NCBI RefSeq assembly: GCF_003990335.1
Contig: NZ_CP034683.1
Span: 2,370,501 to 2,434,500 of the forward strand
From: Rheinheimera mangrovi
Lineage (GTDB): Bacteria; Pseudomonadota; Gammaproteobacteria; Enterobacterales; Alteromonadaceae
Reading direction: 5' to 3'
DNA: 64,000 nt
This document shows positions 22,501-32,142 of this stretch, piece after piece. Numbering within the stretch: the stretch's first letter is position 1; each line of letters opens with the position of its first letter. A program made the translations under genes and the position numbers. The notes beneath the pieces were generated by a model. It worked only from the letters and a program-made list of their open reading frames with translations. It made no database searches and had not been told where the DNA came from.

Positions 22501-24412
22501 TGGCAAACGAATCCTGGAAAGACAGCTGAGCTTGTTCAAAGTCAGTTGGCATAGCGCCGTTGACTTCCATCGCGAAGTTTAATATCCAGCTGACCGAACC
22601 GTCCGGGCAACGCACCGCATAAGGGGTTTCGCCTATCACACGTAAACCAAAGTTTTCCAGTATCGGCAATACATCAGACAAGTGAATTGGGTGATCTTTG
22701 TGGAACAGGTTCAGCCGCACGGCTTTACTGTCGTTACGCTCTTCTTGTGGACGATAAAACAACATGTCCAGACGGTGTTCATCGTTTAACGACTCGATTT
22801 TTTCAATGTCGACCAGCGCATCGTTTGGCAACATTTCGTCTTTGTAAGACGACGGGAAAGCGGTTAAATACTTACGGGCCAGTTCACGACCACGGGCTTC
22901 ACCATAATGGCCAACCAGTGCAGCTTCCAGCTTGTCTTCCCAGGTACGGGCCGCTTCAACTAAATTGCGTTCAATTTCTTTCACATTAAACTCGATATTG
23001 TTATCGTTGATCCGAACGAAATAATGGGTACGCGCCAACACGGATTCAGAGAAGTAGGTGGTAAATTCCACAGCTTCAGTGCTGCCCAGAGACTGCGCCA
23101 GAATTTGTTGGGTCACTTTACGCAGTTGAGTGTTATAACGCTCACGTGGTACATACACCATAGCGGAGACGAAACGACCAAAGGCGTCTTTACGCACAAA
23201 CAGACGTGTCATATCCCGTTCCTGCATTTGCAGTACGCCGGTCGACACATCCAACAGTTCTTCTGTGGTGGCTTGGATTAACTCGTCGCGTGGATAAGTT
23301 TCCAGAATATTCAACAAGGCTTTGTAAGCGTGGGTGCCATTGGCAAAACCAGACTTCGCCATCACTTTGGCCAGCTTGTTTTTCAGCAATGGAATATCAG
23401 CAGCGCTGTTGTTGTATAAGGATGAAGAGTACAAGCCAATAAAGCGATCTTCTCCTACTACATGGCCTTTGTCGTCAAACCGCTTAATACCCACATAGTC
23501 GATATAGGCTGGACGATGCACACGGGATTTATTATTGGTTTTCGTCAGGATCAGCAAGGACGCGTTTAAGGCTTGTTTACGTGCCTGTTGTGGCAAATCA
23601 GACAGCATTAAATCACGCGAGACAGAACGCCGCATTAAACCTAAGGCGCTGTCGTTGACGCTTTCAATTTTATGATCGCCTTCCACCGCTTTGATGCGGT
23701 ATTCACGATAGCCCAACAAAGTGAAGTTGTCTTTGGCCATCCAGTTTAAGAATTCAGTGGTTTGTTCAAGCTCAGTTGCATTCACTGCTGCTTGTTTTGG
23801 TAAATCCGCTATCACTTGCAATAATTTTTCGCGGATAGGCTTCCAGTCCTGCACTGCTAAAGACACATCTTCCATCACAGATTGCAGTTCAGAGGTTAAA
23901 GCTTCAACTGCAGCTTTGTCTGTCATGCGATCTATTTCAATATGGAACACAGTTTGTTCAGTGCTGGCTTGCTCCACAGTGCCCAGTTTGAAAAAGTCCG
24001 TGATGTCGTTTTTATCGTTACGGAGCGTCTGCAAAGGGTAATGCAATAACAAGTGAGTAGTAATGGATTGACGTGTTAAAGCCATCCGCACTGAGTCCAC
24101 TAAAAAAGGGCTGTCTTTCACTACGATTTCAACAATAGTGTGTTTGGACTCCCAACCATGTTTAGCGATCTCAGGGTTAAACACGCGGATTAACGCCTTG
24201 GCATCGGTATGATTATTGAAGCTTTGCCATAAACTTAACGCAGCACCGTATAAATCGCTGTCGTTACGACCAAACAAATCTTCGTGAGACATATTGCCAT
24301 ACAGAGTGTGGGCAAATTTTTCGACCAGTTCGACCTGATCTTTGACTTTAGAACGAATTAGTTTACTTACATTTTGTAGTAGTACAGAAGGTTGACCGTC
24401 TATCAGTGCCAT
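19577..24412 (-). CDS. gdhB: NAD-specific glutamate dehydrogenase, 180-kDa class
   Basis: Oxidative deamination of glutamate to 2-oxoglutarate with NAD, a catabolic route. At 1611 residues it is the large L_180 class (about 1600 aa) with long N- and C-terminal extensions around the catalytic core. Core landmarks are [48 protein letters not shown] (substrate lysines), [15 protein letters not shown] and [26 protein letters not shown], then the NAD-binding [16 protein letters not shown]. The gene is monocistronic with a 160-bp leader region and its own terminator. Confidence 0.96.
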   Translation of the reverse strand: [1611 protein letters not shown]

Positions 24413-24579
24413 TTTTGTATCCTTTTTTGAAACCTCAGACTACGAAGACTGGGTTTACTTACATACAGAGCGTGTCAGGTGCGAAGTTTATTGAGTATTG
24501 ACGGGCTTTTCGAGCTTTATTTATGTCTTTGCAACTGGTTGTACCAGAATAAATATCGCTGATTTGACAAGTTATTCAT

Positions 24580-24615
24580 CCACTGTAAATAGAAAATGGC
24601 CTTACGGCCATTTTC
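24580..24615 (-). terminator. terminator of the DUF1302/DUF1329/RND operon
   Basis: A 10-bp perfect stem (GAAAATGGCC/GGCCATTTTC) with loop TTAC, then CTATTT on the minus strand, 36 bases beyond the MMPL gene stop. Confidence 0.75.
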
Positions 24616-24650
24616 TTGTCTAAACATGCAGTTTTTTACATAAGTAATGA

Positions 24651-26969
24651 CTAGTTGTTTTTTCGCCAGAAAAAGGCCGCCAGTGCTGGTAACACCAGTA
24701 TTGCACCTAGCATATTCACTAAAAACATAAAGGTCAGCAGTATGCCCATATCCACCTGGAATTTCAGCGCAGAGAATACCCAGGTGCTGACGCCAATGGC
24801 CAAAGTGATACCGGTAAAGAGCACCGCACTGCCCGTCTCTTTTAACGCTGTGAAATAAGCCTGACGCAGCGGTGTGCCATCACGCAGCAATTGCGTCATA
24901 TTCGACAGAATATAAATACCGTAGTCGACACCTATACCTACACCCAGCGCTATCACAGGTAAAGTAGATACAGTTAAACCAATTTCCAGTTTAGTCATTA
25001 GCGCAGTCGCCAGAATAGACACCACATAAAGAGGTACTATAACGGCCACTGTGGCTTTAACAGAACGGAAGCTAATTAAACACAATACAATTACTGCACC
25101 ATAGACATACCACATCATGGGCGTTTGAGCTGCGTCTACTGCTTCATTCGTGGCCGCCATCACACCCACTGGACCAGAAGCTAACTTAAACTTCACCTCA
25201 TCTGTGCTGAGTTCGGCACCAGCTTTTTTCGCTGCTGCCACCACAGTTTCGATGGTCTCGGCTTTATGGTCGTTTAAAAACAGGATCACTGGCATCACTG
25301 AGCAGTCGCTGTTCAGTAAACCTGTGCTGGTTTCTACCCGACTGGACGCTTGTACTAAGCTTTCAGTGGTACGCGGCAGTATTTTCCACTTCACATTACC
25401 TTCGTTGTAAGCCGCATTGATGGTTTTGGACACTGAAGCTAAAGACACAGCAGACTGCACGCCTGGTACATTTTCCATTTGCCACTGGAATTGATCCACT
25501 CTGTTCATCACATCGTGGAAAGTACAGCCGTTGGCCGGAGTTTCCACCATCACATTGATGTAATCGACGGAAATGGCATAACGGTCCGTGATCAGGAAGG
25601 TATCCTGGTTATACACCGAATCTTCATGCAAAGCCGGAGCACCAGGGTGCAAATCACCAATTTTCAGATAAGCGCTTTGCTGCCAGCCCAAAGCAAATAA
25701 AGCGGCTGTAGCGAGTAAAATCACCACCGCATACTTAGGCGTAGCAAAAGCAGATAAGCTGTACCAGAACTTTTCAATACGCGGATGTGGCGTCTGGACC
25801 TTTTGCTTGTACTTGTCGCTGAATTTCACATAGGACATCAAAACAGGCAACAGGATCAGATTGGTTAAAATGATGATACCCACACCTAAACTAGCGGTAA
25901 TGGCTAGTTCACGTATAACGCCAATTTCAATAATCAACAGAGTTAAAAAACCGACAGTGTCAGACAGCAACGCTATGCCACCTGGGATCAACAATTTACG
26001 GAAGCTGGCCTGAGCTGCGGTTTTTGCATCCATACCTAAAGCCACGTTTTTACCTGTGGCATTGATCATCTGCACACCATGACTAACGCCTATCGCAAAC
26101 ACCAGAAAAGGCACCAGAATGGACATAGGGTCAATACCAAAACCCAATACAGTCAACATCCCCATTTGCCAAATGACAGCGATTAACGAACAGGCAATAG
26201 GCAACAAGGTCAGCATCATTGAGCCGCTGAACAAATACACCATAATAGCCGTGATCACTATAGCCACTGCAAAAAAGGCCAATACACCTTTAGCACCGTC
26301 TGCTACATCACCCACCATCTTGGCAAAGCCTATGATATGCACACTCAGGTTTTCGTTTTGATACTGGCCCCGAACCTGTTGCTCAAGCTCTGAAGCAAAT
26401 TTAATGGTATCGAGCTTCTGCTGAGTATCAGGGTCTACTTCCAGCAATTGCGCTGTCACCATGGCGCAACTGAAATCGTCAGCCACCATACGACCGACAA
26501 TACCTGCTTTTTCGACGTTGGATTTGACCACAGCCAAACCTTCTGGCGTAGGTGAAAACTCAGCAGGAATAACAGGGCCGCCGGCAAAACCATCTTCCAC
26601 CACTTCAACAAAACGAGTGCTTGGACTATACAAAGATTTAACCAGACTGCGGTCTACCCCTGGCAGGTAATAAATCTGATCATGAATTTTTTTAAAGGAA
26701 GCAAAAAAATCCGGGTTAAAAATATCGCCTTTGGCATCACAAACCGACACTAAAATATTATTGGCGCCACCAAAATCTTTGGCATGTTGCATATAGGTTT
26801 GCATGTATTCATGCTGCAGTGGGATATTTTTAGTAAAAGCTGCATCCAGTTTAATTTGGCTGGCTTTAAATAATAAAAATAAAGTAGCGAGTACAAAAAG
26901 TACAATCACAGCGGGTCTATGACGGAACAACGCCGTCTCACAGCTGGTTACAATTCGGTTCAGACTCAT
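24651..26969 (-). CDS. MMPL/RND-family exporter
   Basis: A 772-residue inner membrane transporter with twelve membrane segments in two halves, each with one segment, a large periplasmic loop and five more segments. The motif LPVIALGVGIGVDYGIYILSNM in the second half is the Gly-Val-Asp-Tyr signature of MMPL/HpnN/patched-like RND proteins, and the first half has a matching VPFLVFAIGVSHGVQMIN. It is the last gene of a conserved four-gene set, starting one base after the YCF48-like gene. The substrate is unknown; lipids or hydrophobic compounds are plausible. Confidence 0.9.
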   Translation of the reverse strand: MSLNRIVTSCETALFRHRPAVIVLFVLATLFLLFKASQIKLDAAFTKNIPLQHEYMQTYMQHAKDFGGANNILVSVCDAKGDIFNPDFFASFKKIHDQIYYLPGVDRSLVKSLYSPSTRFVEVVEDGFAGGPVIPAEFSPTPEGLAVVKSNVEKAGIVGRMVADDFSCAMVTAQLLEVDPDTQQKLDTIKFASELEQQVRGQYQNENLSVHIIGFAKMVGDVADGAKGVLAFFAVAIVITAIMVYLFSGSMMLTLLPIACSLIAVIWQMGMLTVLGFGIDPMSILVPFLVFAIGVSHGVQMINATGKNVALGMDAKTAAQASFRKLLIPGGIALLSDTVGFLTLLIIEIGVIRELAITASLGVGIIILTNLILLPVLMSYVKFSDKYKQKVQTPHPRIEKFWYSLSAFATPKYAVVILLATAALFALGWQQSAYLKIGDLHPGAPALHEDSVYNQDTFLITDRYAISVDYINVMVETPANGCTFHDVMNRVDQFQWQMENVPGVQSAVSLASVSKTINAAYNEGNVKWKILPRTTESLVQASSRVETSTGLLNSDCSVMPVILFLNDHKAETIETVVAAAKKAGAELSTDEVKFKLASGPVGVMAATNEAVDAAQTPMMWYVYGAVIVLCLISFRSVKATVAVIVPLYVVSILATALMTKLEIGLTVSTLPVIALGVGIGVDYGIYILSNMTQLLRDGTPLRQAYFTALKETGSAVLFTGITLAIGVSTWVFSALKFQVDMGILLTFMFLVNMLGAILVLPALAAFFWRKNN

Positions 26970-26970
26970 G

Positions 26971-28008
26971 TTATTCCGGCTTCTTGATTGCTAAGGTTCG
27001 AATTCCAGCTTCGGTCACTAATACCAGCTGATCCCTGACTGCGACGGCATTCAAAATGGCTTTACTATCTGGTGTGGGCATTGACGTAAAACTGACGCCA
27101 TCATCCTGGCTGACTAACAAAGTGCCGGCATTTCCTGTCAGATAGACACGGCCAGCTTCGTCCGTTAGCACGCTGTTCAGCGTGGCAGTATGGTTCAGTT
27201 TCACTTCCTGCCAGCTTTGGCCCAAATCTGTGCTTCGGAACACATGGCCACGCAAGCCCGCAGCGATCAGGCTGTTTTGAGCAGTCATGGTCAGGCCAAA
27301 CAACGAACCGTTGTAAAATTCTGTATGACGGGTCCAGCTTTTACCAAAATCTGCACTAGTGGCAAAAAAGCCTGCCTCGCCAATCAGATACAGCACATTA
27401 CTGTGCTGATAGATACGGTTAAAATGCGGTAACACCGAAGCCCGTTCTTCCAGATAAGCATCAGGGTCTGTTTCCTGCAGCTCTTTTAAGTACTCCTGAT
27501 CCTCGCCACCCACCAGTTCAAGATGAAATTCATCCTGCCAGGTTTTACCTCCGTCTGTGGTGCGGTAAAACATACCGTACGCACCCAAGGCTATACCGTT
27601 AGTAGCGTCAGCAAATAAAATATCAAACAGCGGTTTATCTGTTTCTGGTTTAAATTGCTGTAACTGCCAGCTTTGGCCACCGTCTTGTGTGGCAATAATA
27701 GTGGCGTCATGCCCTACAGCCCAACCGTGTTTGTCATCAGAGAAATATACTGAGGTAAACAAACTTTGCACTGGGGTCTGAATTTGTGTCCAACTGGTAC
27801 TGTTTTTACTGACCAGCAAATGACCACGATCGCCTACTGCGACATACAGCTGATCGTTGACACGGATTAAATCGGTCAGAACTGCTTTTTCTGCCAGAGG
27901 CATCATATAAGACGGCGTTGGCGCAACTGCAGACTCAGCGTGAATTTGGGTTGTCAGCAGCATAGCTGCGACAGAGGATAAAAGTTTAACCATCATTAGA
28001 GTTTTCAC
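26971..28008 (-). CDS. exported YCF48/BNR-repeat protein
   Basis: A 345-residue protein with a signal peptide (MKTLMMVKLLSSVAAMLLTTQIHA) and a beta-propeller built of BNR/YCF48-type repeats. Repeats include SWTQIQTPVQSLFTSVYFSDDKHGWAVGHD, SWQLQQF...GIALGAYG and KSWTRHTEF...SLFGLTM, each with the Asp-box pattern (S/T-x-D-x-G-x-T/S-W). It resembles the photosystem II assembly factor YCF48 fold but is a heterotrophic homologue. In these operons it is presumed to be a periplasmic partner of the RND pump. Confidence 0.85.
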   Translation of the reverse strand: MKTLMMVKLLSSVAAMLLTTQIHAESAVAPTPSYMMPLAEKAVLTDLIRVNDQLYVAVGDRGHLLVSKNSTSWTQIQTPVQSLFTSVYFSDDKHGWAVGHDATIIATQDGGQSWQLQQFKPETDKPLFDILFADATNGIALGAYGMFYRTTDGGKTWQDEFHLELVGGEDQEYLKELQETDPDAYLEERASVLPHFNRIYQHSNVLYLIGEAGFFATSADFGKSWTRHTEFYNGSLFGLTMTAQNSLIAAGLRGHVFRSTDLGQSWQEVKLNHTATLNSVLTDEAGRVYLTGNAGTLLVSQDDGVSFTSMPTPDSKAILNAVAVRDQLVLVTEAGIRTLAIKKPE

Positions 28009-28021
28009 TCAGCTTCAATTT

Positions 28022-28056
28022 AGAAACAAAAACGGTTGGCATCAAGCCAACCGTTT
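28022..28056 (-). terminator. internal hairpin, attenuator between DUF1329 and YCF48 genes
   Basis: An 11-bp perfect stem (AAACGGTTGGC 28030-28040 with GCCAACCGTTT 28046-28056) followed by TTTTTGTTTC on the minus strand, in the 64-base gap inside the operon. It has the full look of an intrinsic terminator but lies mid-operon. Confidence 0.75.
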
Positions 28057-28072
28057 ATTACATGTTTACAGC

Positions 28073-29434
28073 TTAACGGGTACCTTCACGGCGTAAAGCC
28101 GCTGGAGTAAAGTCGTTATCTGTTAACGGCACAGAGAAGTCATACATCTTGTCTTCGTTGTCTAAACCAATAGCGATATAGCGACGAGTGTTCAGATCGT
28201 GGAAAACTTCCAGCGTACTCCAATGAGTTGGTACTTCGTAGTAATTCAGACCATGAGCTACAGCAACGCGGTACAACTCGCCCCTGTTGTCATACAGATC
28301 TGCGACATGAATTTGCCAGCTGTCTTCATCGATAAAGAACACACGTTTTCCATACACATGGCTGGTGCCGCTTTTCAGGTTCGCTTCCACCACCCAAACA
28401 CGGTGTTTTTCCCAGCGCACATAGTCTGGATTAATATGACCTGGTTTGATCAGATCCGCATACTTCACGTCTTTACTGTGCAGTTTGTAGCTGTTGTAAG
28501 GAATAAACAGCTCTTGTTTGCCCACTAATTTCCAGTCATAGCGGTTTGGTGAGCCGTTAAACATATCGAAGTCATCTGTTGTGCGCAGACCATCAGAAGC
28601 TGTACCTGGTGCATCGTAAGCTACGTTAGGTGCACGACGAACACGGCGTTGACCTGTGTTGTAAGTCCAGGCCTGACGAGGTGTTTTCACCTGATCCATA
28701 GTTTCATGCACTAACAGCGCTGTACCAGCCAGACGAGCTGGAGTAGTAACAGCTTGTTTGAAGCGGAAAAGGATATTTTCTTTTTGTAACGCTTCTACAG
28801 TTGCATCAGGCGCCGAATATTTGAACATGATTTGTTCATCAAAGCCGATAGTGACAAAGTCACCAGATGCCGTAGGTGCAACCTGACCACCGTTACGACT
28901 GGCAGCTACACCGCGGAAACGTAAAGTATGGTTCCAGATGGCTTCCAAACCGTTGGAAGGAATAGGAAACGGGATACCTATAGCCGCGCTAACAATACCG
29001 TTACCACCTTCAACCAGTTCGGCATTTGCTGCAATTTTCTTTGTTGCATCATAGACATACTGTGGGTAAGACGCTGTACGACGCGTTTGGTACACATTCA
29101 TTTTATAGCTGTCAGGATAAGCTTCAAACAGCTTGATCTGACCTGGGCTTAACATATTTTTGTATTGCGCCAGATTGGATTTATCAATAGTGAACAGTAC
29201 TTTATCACCAGCAAATGGATCCGGGTGATGGTCACCTGGTTTATACCCAGCAGGAGCTGATTTGATACCGCCTTCCCAGGCCGGGATGCTGCCATCGGCA
29301 TTACCAGCTTTTTCCGCACCTAGCGGCGTCAAATCAGCACCCAAACGGGCGACCTGATCCGGAGTTAATTTCGCAATAGCACCACAGCTAACAACTAGCG
29401 CAATAGTGGATGCAATCAGGGTGAGTTTTTTCAT
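28073..29434 (-). CDS. DUF1329 periplasmic protein (LolB-like fold)
   Basis: A 453-residue protein with a signal peptide (MKKLTLIASTIALVVSCGAIA) and DUF1329 hallmarks: LTPDQVARLGADLTPLGAEKAGNADGSIPAWEGG near the mature N-terminus, then RRVRRAPNVAYDAPGTASDGLRTTDDFDMFNGSPNRYDW and a WVVEANLK strand. The family has a lipoprotein-carrier-like fold and co-occurs with DUF1302 and an MMPL exporter. The SCGA in the signal resembles but does not match a lipobox well. Function remains unassigned. Confidence 0.9.
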   Translation of the reverse strand: MKKLTLIASTIALVVSCGAIAKLTPDQVARLGADLTPLGAEKAGNADGSIPAWEGGIKSAPAGYKPGDHHPDPFAGDKVLFTIDKSNLAQYKNMLSPGQIKLFEAYPDSYKMNVYQTRRTASYPQYVYDATKKIAANAELVEGGNGIVSAAIGIPFPIPSNGLEAIWNHTLRFRGVAASRNGGQVAPTASGDFVTIGFDEQIMFKYSAPDATVEALQKENILFRFKQAVTTPARLAGTALLVHETMDQVKTPRQAWTYNTGQRRVRRAPNVAYDAPGTASDGLRTTDDFDMFNGSPNRYDWKLVGKQELFIPYNSYKLHSKDVKYADLIKPGHINPDYVRWEKHRVWVVEANLKSGTSHVYGKRVFFIDEDSWQIHVADLYDNRGELYRVAVAHGLNYYEVPTHWSTLEVFHDLNTRRYIAIGLDNEDKMYDFSVPLTDNDFTPAALRREGTR

Positions 29435-29454
29435 AATGGTTCTCGCCTCGTCCC

Positions 29455-31617
29455 TTAAATAGAGTATTTAATGTTAAAAGATACAAAATCACGATCCGCT
29501 GTATTATTGGTTGTGCCTACACCGCCCCAGAAGGCATTGTAAGAAAACTCAGAAGACCAGCGGTTCAGATAATCAAAAGCAACGGTGTAACCCACAGACT
29601 TTTTATCTTTGGAGAACATAAACAGTGGATCTGGCGTAATTCCGTTCACGTCGTGTGAAAACACAACACGGTGCGACATATTGACACCAGCAAACACGTC
29701 GTTGAAATCTGCTTTAGCTAATAAACGGTAACCCCAAGCTGATGCAGTTGGGAAAGGATTGGTTTCGGCACCATTAGATAAAGCTATATGCACACCGTCC
29801 TTGTTCACCAATGGACCACCATTAATGGTGCCCAACAAAGGGCCGCCGCTGCGGTCCGTACCCGGACCATTTAAGCGCAATACAGAAGGATCAGGCATAT
29901 CATTAATTTTGATACCGCCCACTTCCGCTAACATCGTGAAGTTGTCCGCTATCCACATAGGGCCAAACAAGTGAGTAACTGTTAATTGAGCCTGTGTGGT
30001 ATCGGATAAAATATAGCCTTGTGCAATTTGGCCTGGTCCTACTTTTTCACCATAACTACGACCAATTTGGCTTATACCTTCTAAAGGTAAGCCTGAGCTT
30101 AATTTCGCGTTTGCGAGCTGTTCAGGCATACCGGCGTAAAGAATTTCAACATCGTCGATTTGTAATGGCTCATCCTGGCGATAAGCTAACTCACCCGCTA
30201 TCGAAGTGCCTGATAAAGTGGTGTTAAAACTAAATCCGTATAACTTGATATCTTCAGGATATTCCAGGAAGCCTTTAGAAAACGCTCTTAAGCCTGACAC
30301 ATTTTCTTGTGTGATAGACCCAGCGTTTGCCGCTAAATAAGCTAAGTCTGAAACTATGGCGCCGGCTCGGAAATCAGATGCCATACCAGAGATAAGTGGA
30401 GTGCGGCTATGATAGTTCATGTGATACAGAGCGAATTCTGTATCGTTCAGCTCAGGTGAAAACAACTCTAATTTAACACCGTACTGTCCGGCGTCTTTAG
30501 GCTTGATTTCGCCGTCAACAAAACCGTTACCATCTGCTGGACGCAAAGTCACTTTAGTTGGATACGACAAATACGCTGAAGACAATAAAGTCAACTGAGA
30601 TTGGGCTGCCGCTTTTTGCTGAGGTGTTGCATTCGGGCTCTGTAAGACGCCAAACAGACCGGCTGCGCTAGTGCTGATAGAATTCAGGCCAGCTAACAAA
30701 GTTGATAAATCAATATCTGGGTTACCCGCAAAACCTAGTTGAATATTTTGCGCTGCCCCTCCTTTACCGGCGAAATCGTTGGTAGAAAAATAACTACCAG
30801 GTACAGGGAGGTAGCTATTACTCCAATCGTATTGATAGAACACTTCTGCGGTAAGGTTTTCAGTTAAACCTAAAGACGCCCACGCCATGCCTACAGGAAT
30901 AAAGGCCTCTTTTAGGTCAGCCCCTGGGCTACGCAATACACCAACATCTACTGGTGTAATATTGATACCGTGGGGAATGAAGGTGCTTTCACCCCAGCTC
31001 AACACCTGATTACCTATACGAATAGACAGAGGATTCGCACCATCGTTTAATGCGAAGTTGCCGTATACATAAGCATCCAATAAACGTAAATCACGACACG
31101 CCAAATCTCTTGCATCATCATCGGCACAAGGGTCCACTCTGTTACCCGACAGAGGGTTAACATAAGCTCCATCGTTATCCATTAACGCTGAATCATAGAA
31201 ATAGGTGAAACGGCCGAAAAAGCCGATATCATCTTTAGCAATAGATAACTCGTGAGTACCACGGAACACTTCAGAGAACATATCTCCGCGGTCATAATTC
31301 AGGTTACCTGCATCACCATTGCTGGAATATGCACCTGGTTGTGACCAAATTTGCTGACTGGTGTACAAAGGCGGATTGGCAAAAGTCGAATAACCTGTCC
31401 AGTCAAAACGTGGATGGTTTACCTTACTGATGGTATCCCAGTTACGGTCTTCAGCGCGCCAGCTGGCACCGTAAGAGAACGTAGAGTCAAATACAACCTC
31501 TACATCATCAAAATCGAAAGTCGCTGCCTGAACGCTAGTGGCCGACAAGGCCAATAGTGCAGAAGCGACCCCCAGAGCTAAAGTACTTCTGACGAAGGCA
31601 CCTGGCTTAGTATTCAT
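29455..31617 (-). CDS. DUF1302 outer-membrane protein
   Basis: A 720-residue protein with a signal peptide (MNTKPGAFVRSTLALGVASALLALSATSVQA) followed by alternating amphipathic strands and a C-terminal FNIKYSI ending typical of outer-membrane beta-barrels (terminal aromatic/hydrophobic strand). It contains DUF1302 features such as ASWRAEDRNWD, RIGNQVLSWGESTFIPHGINITPVDV and AELAYRQDEPLQI. It is the first gene of the four-gene export set, so it probably forms the outer-membrane partner of the MMPL pump. Confidence 0.9.
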   Translation of the reverse strand: MNTKPGAFVRSTLALGVASALLALSATSVQAATFDFDDVEVVFDSTFSYGASWRAEDRNWDTISKVNHPRFDWTGYSTFANPPLYTSQQIWSQPGAYSSNGDAGNLNYDRGDMFSEVFRGTHELSIAKDDIGFFGRFTYFYDSALMDNDGAYVNPLSGNRVDPCADDDARDLACRDLRLLDAYVYGNFALNDGANPLSIRIGNQVLSWGESTFIPHGINITPVDVGVLRSPGADLKEAFIPVGMAWASLGLTENLTAEVFYQYDWSNSYLPVPGSYFSTNDFAGKGGAAQNIQLGFAGNPDIDLSTLLAGLNSISTSAAGLFGVLQSPNATPQQKAAAQSQLTLLSSAYLSYPTKVTLRPADGNGFVDGEIKPKDAGQYGVKLELFSPELNDTEFALYHMNYHSRTPLISGMASDFRAGAIVSDLAYLAANAGSITQENVSGLRAFSKGFLEYPEDIKLYGFSFNTTLSGTSIAGELAYRQDEPLQIDDVEILYAGMPEQLANAKLSSGLPLEGISQIGRSYGEKVGPGQIAQGYILSDTTQAQLTVTHLFGPMWIADNFTMLAEVGGIKINDMPDPSVLRLNGPGTDRSGGPLLGTINGGPLVNKDGVHIALSNGAETNPFPTASAWGYRLLAKADFNDVFAGVNMSHRVVFSHDVNGITPDPLFMFSKDKKSVGYTVAFDYLNRWSSEFSYNAFWGGVGTTNNTADRDFVSFNIKYSI

Positions 31618-31920
31618 TCGTTATCTCCCCCCCTGTCCCTGCAGGTATCTTGTTATTTTTTATTTTGAGCCAACCAACTGCTCGGAGGTCAGCTTGTATC
31701 GAAGAAATCATTACATCATTTTGATCGTGGCGCAAGGCTTGCGATCAGTCAAATCTGTTGATTTCTATTCAGTTTTTTTCCTTTCACCTGACTAAAGCGC
31801 CTTACTTCCAATCAATCCGGTTTGACCAGTTGAATGAAGATCATCTAACTGAATGAAAATAATAGCTAAAGTGGAGAATTTTGCCTGCTTTGTTTTAAGT
31901 TGTCGTTTTAAGTAATAGCT
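31618..31920. other. 303-base gap, upstream region of the DUF1302 operon
   Basis: No gene-sized frame is supported here. The stretch is the divergent-free leader of the DUF1302 operon on the minus strand and the 3' flank of the DUF2835 gene. A C-run (tctccccccctgtccc) lies just upstream of the DUF1302 start, so GGGGGGAG acts as a strong ribosome-binding site on the minus strand. I see no clear terminator for the DUF2835 gene. Confidence 0.6.
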
Positions 31921-32142
31921 CTAATTTATTTTTTCTAAACTGCTGAACTTACCCTGATCGGTTAAGGTTAATACAAAGCGTGCGTTCACACCGGCATGGC
32001 TGATATAAGGCCGAAAATGCCGCAGCGGCAGTTGCACTGTCTGACCATTTTCAGCCTGAACCACCACATCGGTATACATGCCCTGATAAAAGGCAAGACA
32101 CTGATCCACGTCCAGCATCAGTCGGAATTTATACTGTCGCAT
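31921..32142 (-). CDS. DUF2835 family protein
   Basis: A 73-residue conserved protein of gamma-proteobacteria with the DUF2835 pattern: MRQYKFRLMLDVDQCLAFYQG, VVVQAENGQTVQLPLRHFRPY, then GVNARFVLTL. Function is unknown; the small beta-rich sequence suggests a compact binding fold. Its ATG overlaps the pepN stop codon by one base (TGATG), so translation is probably coupled. Confidence 0.85.
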   Translation of the reverse strand: MRQYKFRLMLDVDQCLAFYQGMYTDVVVQAENGQTVQLPLRHFRPYISHAGVNARFVLTLTDQGKFSSLEKIN

